Below the pieces are notes generated by a model, which did not search any database, had not been told where the DNA came from, and worked only from the letters and a program-made list of their open reading frames with translations. A DNA stretch of 64,000 nt from Ostreiculturibacter nitratireducens (GTDB lineage: Bacteria > Pseudomonadota > Alphaproteobacteria > Rhodobacterales > Rhodobacteraceae): the NCBI RefSeq assembly GCF_032670585.1, contig NZ_JAVQHL010000004.1:186001-250000 (forward strand), read 5' to 3'. A program made the translations under genes and the position numbers. Of the stretch, positions 14,601 through 23,734 are shown piece by piece. Position 1 is the stretch's first letter, and each line of letters starts with the position of its first letter.

Positions 14601-17150
14601 TCAGTAAAGGCCGCCCGAGCTGACGGTGCCGAAGTCAGCCTTCTTCGGGATGACCTTCTTCTCGCCCGTCGAGGTAACGACGGCCGTCTCGGCGTCGTCG
14701 GTTTCACCCTGGGCGAAGAGCGGCAAGTTCTGGCCCATGCCGAAGCCGCCGTCGACCATCGCGCCAAGGCCGAAGATCGGAACGAAGTCGTCGCGGAAAT
14801 ACTCGGCCACCACGAAATCGCCCATGGCGTCATCCGGCAGGCGTTCCCCGGTGAAGCGGTTGATCTTGATGAAGTGGCCGCCCGGCGGAACCTTGAACTT
14901 GCCGCCACCGTATTTCTTGATCGCCTCTTCCATGAAGCTCTGGAACACCGGAGCGCAGGTGCCACCGCCCGAGGCACGGCCGAGCGAACGCGGCTGGTCA
15001 TAGCCGATGTAGCATCCCGCCACGATGTTCGACGAGAACCCGACGAACCACACGTCCTTGGCGTCGTTGGTCGTCCCCGTCTTGCCGGCGATCGGCACCG
15101 GAAGGTTCAAACCACGTGCCGTCCCGCGCTGGACAACGCCCTCCATCATCGAGGTGAGCTGGTAGGCCGTTATCGCGTCCATGACGCGCTCGCGGTTCGA
15201 CGTGATGAGCGGCGCCACGCCGGGATCGAGGCTCGCCAGCCGGCAATCCTCGCACGTCCGCTGATCGTGGCGGTAGACGGTGCGCCCCCAGCGGTCCTGC
15301 ACGCGGTCCACCAGCGTCGGCTCCACCCGCTCGCCACCGTTGGCGAACATCGCGTAGGCCGCGACCATCTTGAACAGCGTCGTCTCCTGGCTGCCTAGCG
15401 CGTTGGCGAGGAAGGGCTTCATCGGGCTGTAGACGCCGAACCTTTCCGCGTAGACCGCGACCGTCTGCATGCCGATTTCCTGCGCGACCCGCACGGTCAT
15501 CAGGTTCCGGCTCTGCTCGATCCCGGTCCTGAGGGGCGCCGGGCCGTAGAACTTGTTCGACGCGTTCTTGGGCCGCCAGAGGCCCTGCGGCGTGTCCACC
15601 TCGATCGGGGCGTCGACGACGATGGTCGCCGGGCTAAAGCCGGAATCGAGTGCCGCCGCGTAGACGAAGGGCTTGAAGGACGAGCCCGGCTGGCGCTGCG
15701 CCTGGGTGGCGCGGTTGAAGACCGAAGATTGGTAGGAGAAGCCGCCCTGCATGGCCAGAACGCGGCCGTTGTGGACGTCCATCGCCATGAATGCGCCCTG
15801 GATCTCCGGAACCTGGCGGAGCGACCAGCGGATGAAGGAGCCGTCTTCGTCCGAGGTGACGGCCCGCACCAGGACCACGTCGCCCACGGACAGAAGGTCA
15901 CTCGCCCGCTTCGCCTTCGGTCCGAGCCGGCCGTCGGCCTGACGCTTGCGCGCCCACTGCACGTCCTTCGCCTGGATCCAGTGGCCGTCCTCGTCGTCCT
16001 CGATCCCCTCGATGCCGATCCGGGCGTCGTTCTCGCCGAGCTTCAGGACCACGGCCGGATACCAGCCCGCGATGTCGCGCGGCACCTTCAGGGCTGCCAG
16101 GGCGGCGCGCCAGGCTTCCTCGGATTCAAGCTGCTCCGCCGGGATCGTCTTCCGCGTCCCGCGCCAGATGCCGAGATTACGGTCGTAATTCTCCAGCGCC
16201 TCGCGCAGCGCGGCCGCGGCAACCACCTGCATGTCGGGGTCGATGGTGGCGCGGATCGAAAGCCCTCCGCCGAAGAATTCCTCTTCGCCGAAGCTCGCCG
16301 AAAGCTGGCGGCGGATCTCGTCCGTGAAATAGTCGCGCGGCGGCAGGCTGTCCTTGAACGCCGGGAAGTCGCCATTCTGGACGGAGCGCAGCGGCAAGTC
16401 CTTCTCGGCGACATAGGTCGCCTCGTCGATATGGCCGTTTTGCCACATCTCGCGCAGCACGTAGTTGCGCCGCTCCGTGACCCGCTCCTTCGCGGTGACG
16501 GGGTGATACTTGCTCGGCGCCTGCGGCATCGCGGCGAGCATCGCCGCCTCGTGCGGGGCAAGTTCCCCGAGGGTCTTGTTGAAATAGGTCTGCGCCGCTG
16601 CGGCGACGCCGTAGGAGTTCTGGCCGAGGAAGATCTCGTTGAGGTACAGTTCGAGGATCTTGTCCTTGGTAAGCGTCTCCTCCAGACGCGTGGCGAGGAT
16701 CAGCTCCTTGATCTTCCGTTCGATCTTGCGGTCGCCGGACAGGAGGAAGTTCTTCATCACCTGCTGGGTGATCGTCGAGGCGCCGCGCACGTTCTGGCCG
16801 CGCGTCTTGACCGCCTCGACCACCGCCGCCGCGATGCCGCGCGCGTCATAGCCCTTGTGGAGGTAGAAGTTCTTGTCCTCGGCCGAGATGAAGGCCCACT
16901 TGACGATGTCAGGGACTTCCTCGATCGGCGTGAAGATCCGCCGTTCGACCGCGAATTCGTCCATCATCCGGCCTTCGCCCGAATAGATGCGGCTGATGGT
17001 CTTCGGCGTGTAGTTCGCAAGCTGCTCGTGCGAGGGCAGGTCGCGGGAATACATCCAGAAGATGCCGCCCACCGTCAGCGCGGCGAAAACCGCGCCGATC
17101 GTGAGCCAGCTGAAGATGGAGCCGAAGAAGGAGAGAACGAAACGGATCAA
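14601..17150 (-). CDS. mrcA: Penicillin-binding protein 1A
   Basis: Bifunctional class A PBP of 849 residues that polymerises and cross-links peptidoglycan. A membrane anchor (about 5-33) is followed by a GT51 glycosyltransferase domain (catalytic Glu91 in EDKNFY; STITQQ), an OB-like linker and a transpeptidase domain with SSFK near residue 489, SRN and KTGTT near 688. The frame opens at 17204, but a promoter-like TTGACC-17-TATACG occupies 17204-17176, so translation must begin later. The TTG at 17150 behind GGGGGT is chosen. It lies between the amidase gene and prfB on the same strand. Confidence 0.95.
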   Translation of the reverse strand: MIRFVLSFFGSIFSWLTIGAVFAALTVGGIFWMYSRDLPSHEQLANYTPKTISRIYSGEGRMMDEFAVERRIFTPIEEVPDIVKWAFISAEDKNFYLHKGYDARGIAAAVVEAVKTRGQNVRGASTITQQVMKNFLLSGDRKIERKIKELILATRLEETLTKDKILELYLNEIFLGQNSYGVAAAAQTYFNKTLGELAPHEAAMLAAMPQAPSKYHPVTAKERVTERRNYVLREMWQNGHIDEATYVAEKDLPLRSVQNGDFPAFKDSLPPRDYFTDEIRRQLSASFGEEEFFGGGLSIRATIDPDMQVVAAAALREALENYDRNLGIWRGTRKTIPAEQLESEEAWRAALAALKVPRDIAGWYPAVVLKLGENDARIGIEGIEDDEDGHWIQAKDVQWARKRQADGRLGPKAKRASDLLSVGDVVLVRAVTSDEDGSFIRWSLRQVPEIQGAFMAMDVHNGRVLAMQGGFSYQSSVFNRATQAQRQPGSSFKPFVYAAALDSGFSPATIVVDAPIEVDTPQGLWRPKNASNKFYGPAPLRTGIEQSRNLMTVRVAQEIGMQTVAVYAERFGVYSPMKPFLANALGSQETTLFKMVAAYAMFANGGERVEPTLVDRVQDRWGRTVYRHDQRTCEDCRLASLDPGVAPLITSNRERVMDAITAYQLTSMMEGVVQRGTARGLNLPVPIAGKTGTTNDAKDVWFVGFSSNIVAGCYIGYDQPRSLGRASGGGTCAPVFQSFMEEAIKKYGGGKFKVPPGGHFIKINRFTGERLPDDAMGDFVVAEYFRDDFVPIFGLGAMVDGGFGMGQNLPLFAQGETDDAETAVVTSTGEKKVIPKKADFGTVSSGGLY

Positions 17151-17175
17151 GCAGCACCCCCTGCAAATCTGCCGC

Positions 17176-17204
17176 CGTATATACATGGGGCACGGCCGGG
17201 TCAA
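17176..17204 (-). promoter_or_regulatory. Probable mrcA promoter
   Basis: On the minus strand TTGACC (17204-17199) and TATACG (17181-17176) have a 17-bp spacer with further TA-rich sequence (GTATATACG). Transcription would begin about 20 nt before the TTG start at 17150. It is the best sigma-70 match I found in the window. Confidence 0.6.
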
Positions 17205-17246
17205 AACAACTTGGCGTCAGGGATCGGGCACGGCGGGAAGCCGCCG

Positions 17247-18458
17247 TCACTGCCTCAGAAGCGCCGCCTCCGCCGCATCCTCGACCGCCCATTCGCGGAT
17301 CGCGGCAAGGATCGCCCCCTGCATCCGCGCCCGCCAGCCCGCATCCGTGAGCCGGGCAAGATCGTCGGGCGACGACAGGAACCCGAGTTCGACCAGGAGC
17401 GACGGGAAGTCCGGCGCCTTCAGAACAGAGAATGCCGCCGACTGCAGCGGATGGCGGTGCATCTTGATCTCGGCGGCGTCGAAGGACTTCACAAGCGCGT
17501 TGGCGAGGCGGTCGGCACGCGGTCCGGTCTCGGCCCGCGCGAGGTCCATGAGAACCGTGGCCACGAGGTCGTCCTGGCCGGAAAGGTCGACACCGGCAAG
17601 AAGATCGCCTCGGTCATGACGTTCGGCCAGGAGCGCGGCAGCGGTATCCGAAGCCTCTTCGCTGAGCTTGTAGACCGTCGCCCCGACCGCCTGACCTTCG
17701 GCAAGCGCGTCCGCATGAAGCGAGAGGAACAGATCCGCGCCTGCCGCGCGGGCAAGGCTGATCCTTGTCTCGAGGGGCACGAAGTGATCCGCCTCGCGCG
17801 TCAGCACCGGAGCCATCCCGGCCGCCTTCAGCATTTCGGCGAGTTCGCGCGCGAATACGAGCGTGAGGTCCGCCTCGTTCAAGTGGCCCGCCTCCGCGCC
17901 CGGGTCGATCCCCCCGTGGCCGGGGTCGAGGACCACGACGAGCGGCCCCTGCCCCGTCTGCCTGCGCTTGGGCGCGGCGACTTCCGCAGGTCGCGGCAGA
18001 TCCCAGTTGGCGTCCGCCGGCTCGCCGACCAGCCGGGCGAATTCCTCCTTGCCGGTCTGCACGAGACGGATGCGCACCTCGGCCATCGCGGCATCGATTT
18101 CCGCCCGCTCGATCGCGTGGGGTCCGTCGAGCTCCGCCACCATCCGCGACCATCCCGGACGGAACGCGCCCCAGCGCAGTGCCGTAACGGCCCTCGAAGC
18201 CTCAAGAGCCTCCGGAGGAATCGAACCGAACTCCACCTCGCGGAAGTCCGCCACGAGCCTCGGGGGATCGGCCAGAAGCATCGCCCTGAAGGGTACGGCG
18301 CGGTCGAGCGTCAGCACGATCTCTACCCCGCCTCCCTCGTCGTGAACCGTCGAGCGCGCGGGATCGAGCCGCGCGTGCTGGGGCGCCTCTTCGGCGAGGG
18401 CCCAGGTTGCGAAGAACAGCGCGGCGAAGACCGCGGCGAATGTTTTCAGTAGCGACAT
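17247..18458 (-). CDS. N-acetylmuramoyl-L-alanine amidase (AmiC-like)
   Basis: Periplasmic zinc amidase of 403 residues that removes stem peptides from peptidoglycan, typically at division. A signal peptide (MSLLKTFAAVFAALFFATWALA) leads to an AMIN domain (about 30-140) that targets septal wall, then an Amidase_3 domain with zinc ligands in DPGHGG, NEADLT and SLHAD and catalytic Glu in VELGFLSS. An in-frame start nine codons upstream would spoil the signal peptide, so 18458 is used. It lies just upstream of mrcA, a usual Rhodobacteraceae pair. The rne gene that often precedes this pair in relatives is not here. Confidence 0.93.
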   Translation of the reverse strand: MSLLKTFAAVFAALFFATWALAEEAPQHARLDPARSTVHDEGGGVEIVLTLDRAVPFRAMLLADPPRLVADFREVEFGSIPPEALEASRAVTALRWGAFRPGWSRMVAELDGPHAIERAEIDAAMAEVRIRLVQTGKEEFARLVGEPADANWDLPRPAEVAAPKRRQTGQGPLVVVLDPGHGGIDPGAEAGHLNEADLTLVFARELAEMLKAAGMAPVLTREADHFVPLETRISLARAAGADLFLSLHADALAEGQAVGATVYKLSEEASDTAAALLAERHDRGDLLAGVDLSGQDDLVATVLMDLARAETGPRADRLANALVKSFDAAEIKMHRHPLQSAAFSVLKAPDFPSLLVELGFLSSPDDLARLTDAGWRARMQGAILAAIREWAVEDAAEAALLRQ

Positions 18459-18518
18459 GAGGCCTGCTCGTTTTTCGCCCAACATAGCGAAACCAATGAC
18501 CGGGCGAAACCCGCCCTC

Positions 18519-19736
18519 CTACGCGACAGCGCGCGCCTGCCAGACCGTCGACACCTCCGCGCGGATGATCCTCGCGATCAGCGTGCAGTCTTCCTCGGTG
18601 AAGGTCAGCGGCAGCCGCATGTCGAGAAGGCCGGCAAGCACGCGGTCCGTTTGCGGAAGCCGCTGCTGCGGCGCATAGCGCCAGTGGTCGTAGCGGGAGG
18701 TGAAGGCCAGGGGCTCCTCCGCGCCGAACCACTTGAGTTCCACGCCGCGGTTGGCGCAACGGTCGAGAACCTCGCGCACTGCCTCCCCGTTCCAGTCGGG
18801 CAGGAGGAACTGGATCGAGGACCCGACATAGCTTTCCTCCGGCGGGCGCGGAACAATCCGCAGGCCGGGGGTGCCGGCAAGCCCGGCCTCGACGGCACGG
18901 TAAAGCGCGTTCCACCGTTCCCGCTGCGCCGCGAAATCCGCGAGCTGAGGCCGCAGGATCGCGGCACGGAGGTTGTCCATGCGCCCCGATACGTTCGGCG
19001 TGACGTATTTCACCCGCTCGAAAACCTCCGCCGATGGCGCTGCGCGGTGTCGCGTGTAGAGCATGTAGCTGCCCGAAAGGAGGATCGCACGGGCCGCCAG
19101 ATCCTCGTCGTCGGTGACCAGAAGCCCGCCCTCGCCCGAGTTGATGTGCTTGTAGGTCTGCGTCGAATAGCAGCCAACGACCCCGTGCCGCCCCGACGGC
19201 ACGCCGCGCCACGCCGCCCCCATCGTATGGGCGCAATCCTCGACCACCGCGATGCCGCGGGTGCGGCAGATCTCCATCAGCCGGTCCATGTCGCAGAGAT
19301 GGCCGCGCATATGCGACAGCATCAGCACCTTGGCCCCGGTCGCCTCTGCCTTTGCCTCGAGGTCGTCGAGGTCGATCACCAGATCCTCGGTCACCTCGAC
19401 GAAATGCGGAACCGCGCCGACCGCGGCGATGGCCCCGGGAACCGGCGCGAGCGTGAAGGCGTTGGTCAGGACCGGGTCGCCCGGCTGAACCTCGAGCGCG
19501 CGCAGCGCGCAACCCAGCGCGTAGCCGCCGGAGGCGACCGCCAGGCAATACTTCGCACCGGTGAAGGCCGCGAATTCCTCCTCCAGAAGCGCGGTTTCAG
19601 CCACCTCGCCGGGCGCGACGTTGTAACGGTGCAGCCGCCCATGGCGCAGCACGGCCATCGCCGCCTCGATACCGGCCTCCGGAATCGGTTCCTGCTGCGT
19701 GAAACTGCGCGTGAATCTTTCCACCCTGTCCTCCAT
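18519..19736 (-). CDS. DegT/DnrJ/EryC1/StrS-type PLP aminotransferase
   Basis: PLP-dependent sugar-aminotransferase-fold protein of 405 residues. The PLP lysine is in YSTQTYKHINSGEGG (about Lys195), with VVEDCAHTMGA as the aspartate motif and LAVASGGYALGCAL as the phosphate-binding turn. Family members usually aminate nucleotide-keto-sugars for glycan or antibiotic synthesis, but no glycan cluster or sugar dehydratase is near, so the substrate is unknown. Starts at 19736 (ATG) or 19724 (GTG, with GGAGGACA upstream) are both possible. It lies downstream of gph with only 37 bp between. Confidence 0.8.
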   Translation of the reverse strand: MEDRVERFTRSFTQQEPIPEAGIEAAMAVLRHGRLHRYNVAPGEVAETALLEEEFAAFTGAKYCLAVASGGYALGCALRALEVQPGDPVLTNAFTLAPVPGAIAAVGAVPHFVEVTEDLVIDLDDLEAKAEATGAKVLMLSHMRGHLCDMDRLMEICRTRGIAVVEDCAHTMGAAWRGVPSGRHGVVGCYSTQTYKHINSGEGGLLVTDDEDLAARAILLSGSYMLYTRHRAAPSAEVFERVKYVTPNVSGRMDNLRAAILRPQLADFAAQRERWNALYRAVEAGLAGTPGLRIVPRPPEESYVGSSIQFLLPDWNGEAVREVLDRCANRGVELKWFGAEEPLAFTSRYDHWRYAPQQRLPQTDRVLAGLLDMRLPLTFTEEDCTLIARIIRAEVSTVWQARAVA

Positions 19737-19773
19737 CCCTGCGCCGCGATCGTGCAAGTCTCAGCTGCGTGCG

Positions 19774-20442
19774 TCAATCGTCGCCCAGAAGCCGCGCGGC
19801 AAGTGCCGGAAGCTCGTCGAAATGCTTCAGCAGAGCCTCGGGCGACATGCGCGCCACGCCCTCCCCCTCCGGCCCGAAGGTCACGAGAGCGACCGGAACG
19901 CCGGCGGCTTTCGCCGTCTTCCGGTCGGTATCGGTGTCCCCCACGAGCATCGAGCGCGCGACGATGCCGCCGGCCCGCTCGACCGCCGCGAAATACGGCG
20001 CGGGATCGGGCTTGCGCACGGGCAGCGTGTCGGCTCCGACGAGGGAGCCGAAAAGGTCCCGGACCCCGAGGCGCGTCAGAAGCAACTCCGCCAGGCCCTC
20101 GGGCTTGTTGGTGCAGATGCCGACGGCGAAACCCTCCGCCTTCAGCATCCCGACCGCCTCGACCGCGCCGGGATAGAGGCGCGTGTTGCGGTCGATGTCC
20201 GCCTCGTAGGCGGCGAGAAGGTGCGGGTACTCGACGTCCACGTCCGCCTCGCTCCACTCCCCCAGCCGCGAGAAGCCGAGCCTGAGCATCGCGCGCCCGC
20301 CGTGGAACGCCGTCAGAGCGTCCCCGGCCGGGTCCAGGATGGCACCATGCCCGAGCCGCAGGAAACAGGAATTGGCCGCCGCAATGAGGTCGGCCGACGT
20401 ATCGGCCAGCGTGCCGTCAAGATCGAGGATCACCGTTCGCAT
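19774..20442 (-). CDS. gph: HAD family phosphatase, phosphoglycolate phosphatase-like
   Basis: A 222-residue HAD hydrolase with motif I DLDGTLADT (nucleophile Asp7), motif II ICTNKP, motif III Lys in VRKPDPAPY, and motif IV GDTDTD. The alpha-helical cap and length fit Gph, which dephosphorylates 2-phosphoglycolate from DNA repair or photorespiration-like metabolism. Substrate choice within HAD enzymes cannot be fixed from sequence. AAGGGAAAA precedes the ATG. It is divergent from glmU. Confidence 0.85.
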   Translation of the reverse strand: MRTVILDLDGTLADTSADLIAAANSCFLRLGHGAILDPAGDALTAFHGGRAMLRLGFSRLGEWSEADVDVEYPHLLAAYEADIDRNTRLYPGAVEAVGMLKAEGFAVGICTNKPEGLAELLLTRLGVRDLFGSLVGADTLPVRKPDPAPYFAAVERAGGIVARSMLVGDTDTDRKTAKAAGVPVALVTFGPEGEGVARMSPEALLKHFDELPALAARLLGDD

Positions 20443-20569
20443 CGTTTTCCCTTCATGAGCCGAGCGGGAGACTGTAACCTCGGGAAATCAAGCGTGAAGC
20501 CCCCGCCACTTGCGGCCCTGACCCGCATGGGTAAAACGGGCGGGAGCAGAAGAAAAGGCCGCAACATAC

Positions 20570-21919
20570 ATGTCCACCGCACTGATCATCCTCGCCGCCG
20601 GTCTTGGCACGCGGATGAATTCCGATCAGCCCAAGGTTCTGCACCGCCTCGCGGGCGCGCCCCTTCTCGTTCACGCGATGACGGCGGGCGCCGTGCTGGA
20701 GCCCGAAAGGGTGATCGTGGTCGCCGGTCACGGAGCGGAGACGGTCGCCAAGGTCGCGCGTGAGCACGACGAAAACGCCCGGATCGTCGTGCAGGAGGAA
20801 CAGCTTGGCACGGCCCACGCTGTCCGTTGCGCGTTGCCGGAGCTGGATGGCTTCAAAGGGCGCGTGATCGTGCTTTACGGCGACACGCCCTTCATCCGCC
20901 CCGAGACGCTCGAGGGCCTCGCGGCGGCGGAGGCCGCGGTGACGGTGCTTGGCTTCACGGCCGGGGACCCGGCCCGCTATGGCCGGCTCATCGTGAATGG
21001 CGGCGCGCTCGACCGGATCGTGGAATTCAAGGACGCGACCGACGAAGAGCGCGCGATCACGCTCTGCAACAGCGGGGTTATCTCGGCCGACGCCGGGCTT
21101 CTGGCGGAACTGGTTTCCGCGGTCGGCAACGACAACGCATCCGGCGAATACTACCTGACCGACATCGTCGCCGCCGCCCGCGCTCGCGGTCTTTCCGCCG
21201 CGGTCGTGACCTGCCCCGAGGCCGAGACGATGGGGGTGAACACCCGCGCCGACCTCGCCCAGGCGGAGGCCGTCTTCCAGGCCCGCGCCCGCGCCGAAGC
21301 GATGGAGAACGGCGTCACGCTGACCGCACCGGAAACCGTCTTCTTCGCCTACGACACCGTCATTGGCCGTGACACGGTCATCGGGCCGAATGTCGTCTTC
21401 GGCCCCGGCACGACCGTCGAGTCCGGCGCCCGGATCGAAGCCTTCTGCCATCTGGAAGGCTGCCACATCTCGCGCGGCGCATCCGTCGGCCCCTTTGCCC
21501 GCCTCCGCCCCGGCGCGGAACTGGCCGAGGACGTCCACGTCGGCAACTTCGTCGAAATCAAGAACGCGATCCTCGACGAAGGCGTGAAGGTCGGCCACCT
21601 GACCTATCTCGGCGACGCCCACGTGGGCGAGCACACGAACATCGGGGCGGGCACCGTGACCTGCAACTACGACGGCGTCATGAAGCACCATACCGAGATC
21701 GGGGCCAATGCCTTCATCGGCTCGGACACGATGCTGGTGGCGCCGGTGACGGTCGGCGACGGCGCCATGACCGCCTCGGGCTCCGTCATCACGCGCAACG
21801 TCGCGCCGGGCGCGCTTGCGATCGAAAGGTCTCGACAGGAGCATATCGAGGGCTTTGCCTCGCGCTTCCGCGAAAAACTTCGCGCCGAGAAGGCGCGCAA
21901 GACAAAAGAGGTTCAGTAA
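20570..21919 (+). CDS. glmU: Bifunctional GlmU: GlcNAc-1-P uridyltransferase / GlcN-1-P acetyltransferase
   Basis: Catalyses the last two steps to UDP-N-acetylglucosamine, the precursor of peptidoglycan and lipid A. Of 449 residues, the N-terminal half is the pyrophosphorylase (LAAGLGTRMNSDQPKVLH at about 7-24; YGDTPFI), and the C-terminal half is a left-handed beta-helix acetyltransferase (repeated I-G-x turns; NIGAGTVTCNYDG with the catalytic region). Its TAA stop is directly followed by the glmS ATG. Confidence 0.97.
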   Translation: MSTALIILAAGLGTRMNSDQPKVLHRLAGAPLLVHAMTAGAVLEPERVIVVAGHGAETVAKVAREHDENARIVVQEEQLGTAHAVRCALPELDGFKGRVIVLYGDTPFIRPETLEGLAAAEAAVTVLGFTAGDPARYGRLIVNGGALDRIVEFKDATDEERAITLCNSGVISADAGLLAELVSAVGNDNASGEYYLTDIVAAARARGLSAAVVTCPEAETMGVNTRADLAQAEAVFQARARAEAMENGVTLTAPETVFFAYDTVIGRDTVIGPNVVFGPGTTVESGARIEAFCHLEGCHISRGASVGPFARLRPGAELAEDVHVGNFVEIKNAILDEGVKVGHLTYLGDAHVGEHTNIGAGTVTCNYDGVMKHHTEIGANAFIGSDTMLVAPVTVGDGAMTASGSVITRNVAPGALAIERSRQEHIEGFASRFREKLRAEKARKTKEVQ

Positions 21920-23734
21920 ATGTGTGGCATTGTTGGCGTTCTCGGAAAGCATGAAGCGGCCCCCGTCCTCCTCGAGGCGCTGAAGCGGCTCGAATACCGG
22001 GGCTATGACTCGGCGGGCATCGCGACCGTCCACAAGGGCCAGCTCGATCGCCGCCGCGCGGTCGGCAAGCTCATGAACCTCTCTGACCTCCTCGTGCACG
22101 AGCCCTTGGCCGGGAAGGCCGGGATCGGCCACACCCGCTGGGCCACCCACGGCGCGGCGACCGAAAGGAACGCGCATCCGCACCGCTCCGGCCCTGTCGC
22201 CGTCGTGCATAACGGCATCATCGAGAACTTCCGCGAACTGCGCGAGGAACTGACCGCCAAGGGCCTTGCGCCCGAGACCGATACGGATACCGAAACCGTC
22301 GCCATCCTCGCCCGCCACTACATGGACGAGGGCATGCCCCCGCGCGAGGCAGCCGCCGCCACGCTGAAGCGTCTCGAGGGCGCCTTCGCGCTCTGCTTCC
22401 TTTTCGACGGGGAAGAGGACCTTATCGTCGCCGCCCGCAAGGGCTCCCCCCTCGCCATCGGCCACGGCGAGGGCGAGATGTTCGTGGGCTCCGACGCCAT
22501 CGCGCTCGCCCCGCTCACGGATCGGATCACCTATCTCGAAGAGGGCGACTATGCCTTCGTCACGCGCGACGGCGCCGAGATCTTCGATGAAGAAGGCCGG
22601 CGCGCGAACCGCGAAGTGACGCAGATCAAGATGGACTCGGCGCGGATCGAAAAGGCCGGGTACAAGCACTTCATGGCGAAGGAAATCGCCGAGCAGCCCG
22701 TCGTGATGGCCGACGCGCTCGCGGCCTACGTCAAGTCCGGCGTACTCGAACTCCCCGAAGCGGTCGATTTCCGCGAGGTGGACCGCCTCACCTTCGTCGC
22801 CTGCGGCACCGCCTACTATGCCTGCCTCGTTGGGAAATACTGGTTCGAGGAGCTGGCCGGACTTCCCGTTGACGTCGATATCGCGTCGGAATTCCGTTAC
22901 CGCGAACCGCCGATGTCACCGAAATCCGTCGCGGTCTTCGTCAGCCAGTCGGGCGAAACGGCCGACACGCTCGCCGCGCTCCGCTTCTGCCGCGACAAGG
23001 TGGCCAGGATCGTCTCGGTCGTGAACGTCGTCACGTCCTCGATCGCACGCGAAAGCGACCTGGCGCTGCCGATCCGCGCAGGCGTCGAAATCGGCGTCGC
23101 CTCCACCAAGGCTTTCACCGGGCAGCTTCTGGTTCTTGCGCTGATGGCGCTGAAGGCGGCGGGCGACAAGGGGCGGATGACCGATGCCGAAATCTCGCAG
23201 AGGCTCGATGAACTGGCGACGCTGCCCGGTCTCATGAACCAGGCATTGTCGCGGTCGAACCAGATATCGGAGATCGCCAAGGAGCTTTCTGAAACACGCG
23301 ACGTCCTTTTCCTCGGGCGCGGCAGGATGTTCCCGCTCGCGCTCGAAGGCGCGCTGAAGCTCAAGGAAATCAGCTACATCCATGCCGAAGGCTATGCCTC
23401 GGGCGAACTCAAGCACGGCCCGATCGCGCTCATCGACGCGCATGTTCCGGTCGTGGTCATGGCCCCGCATGACAAGCTCTTCGACAAGACGGTGTCGAAC
23501 ATGCACGAGGTCATGGCCCGTCACGGCCGGGTTCTCCTGATCACCGACGCCAAGGGCGCGGCGGCGGCGAAGGCCGGCACATGGAAGACGCTGACGCTGC
23601 CGGAGGTACCGGAACTCTTCGCGCCGATCCTCTACGCCATCCCGGCTCAGCTTCTCGCCTACCACACCGCTGTCGCCAAGGGTACGGACGTGGACCAGCC
23701 CCGCAACCTCGCGAAGTCGGTGACGGTGGAATGA
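21920..23734 (+). CDS. glmS: Glutamine--fructose-6-phosphate aminotransferase
   Basis: Makes glucosamine-6-phosphate from fructose-6-phosphate and glutamine, the entry step of the hexosamine pathway that GlmU completes. The 604 residues begin MCGIVGV, so Cys2 is the glutaminase nucleophile after Met removal. GYDSAGIA and THGAATERNAHPH follow, then two SIS domains (VACGTAYYA; SQSGETADTLAAL) and the C-terminal AKSVTVE signature. It starts immediately after the glmU stop with no gap. No glmS ribozyme is seen, as expected outside Firmicutes. Confidence 0.98.
   Translation: MCGIVGVLGKHEAAPVLLEALKRLEYRGYDSAGIATVHKGQLDRRRAVGKLMNLSDLLVHEPLAGKAGIGHTRWATHGAATERNAHPHRSGPVAVVHNGIIENFRELREELTAKGLAPETDTDTETVAILARHYMDEGMPPREAAAATLKRLEGAFALCFLFDGEEDLIVAARKGSPLAIGHGEGEMFVGSDAIALAPLTDRITYLEEGDYAFVTRDGAEIFDEEGRRANREVTQIKMDSARIEKAGYKHFMAKEIAEQPVVMADALAAYVKSGVLELPEAVDFREVDRLTFVACGTAYYACLVGKYWFEELAGLPVDVDIASEFRYREPPMSPKSVAVFVSQSGETADTLAALRFCRDKVARIVSVVNVVTSSIARESDLALPIRAGVEIGVASTKAFTGQLLVLALMALKAAGDKGRMTDAEISQRLDELATLPGLMNQALSRSNQISEIAKELSETRDVLFLGRGRMFPLALEGALKLKEISYIHAEGYASGELKHGPIALIDAHVPVVVMAPHDKLFDKTVSNMHEVMARHGRVLLITDAKGAAAAKAGTWKTLTLPEVPELFAPILYAIPAQLLAYHTAVAKGTDVDQPRNLAKSVTVE

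Noticed and set aside
15729..18452. 907-codon open frame opposite PBP1A and amidase genes
   Set aside because: Spans two well-supported genes and their intergenic promoter; composition is that of an antisense shadow.
20453..22669. 738-codon open frame opposite glmU and glmS
   Set aside because: Opposes two textbook genes in a tight operon; the product is compositionally biased and unrelated to known families.
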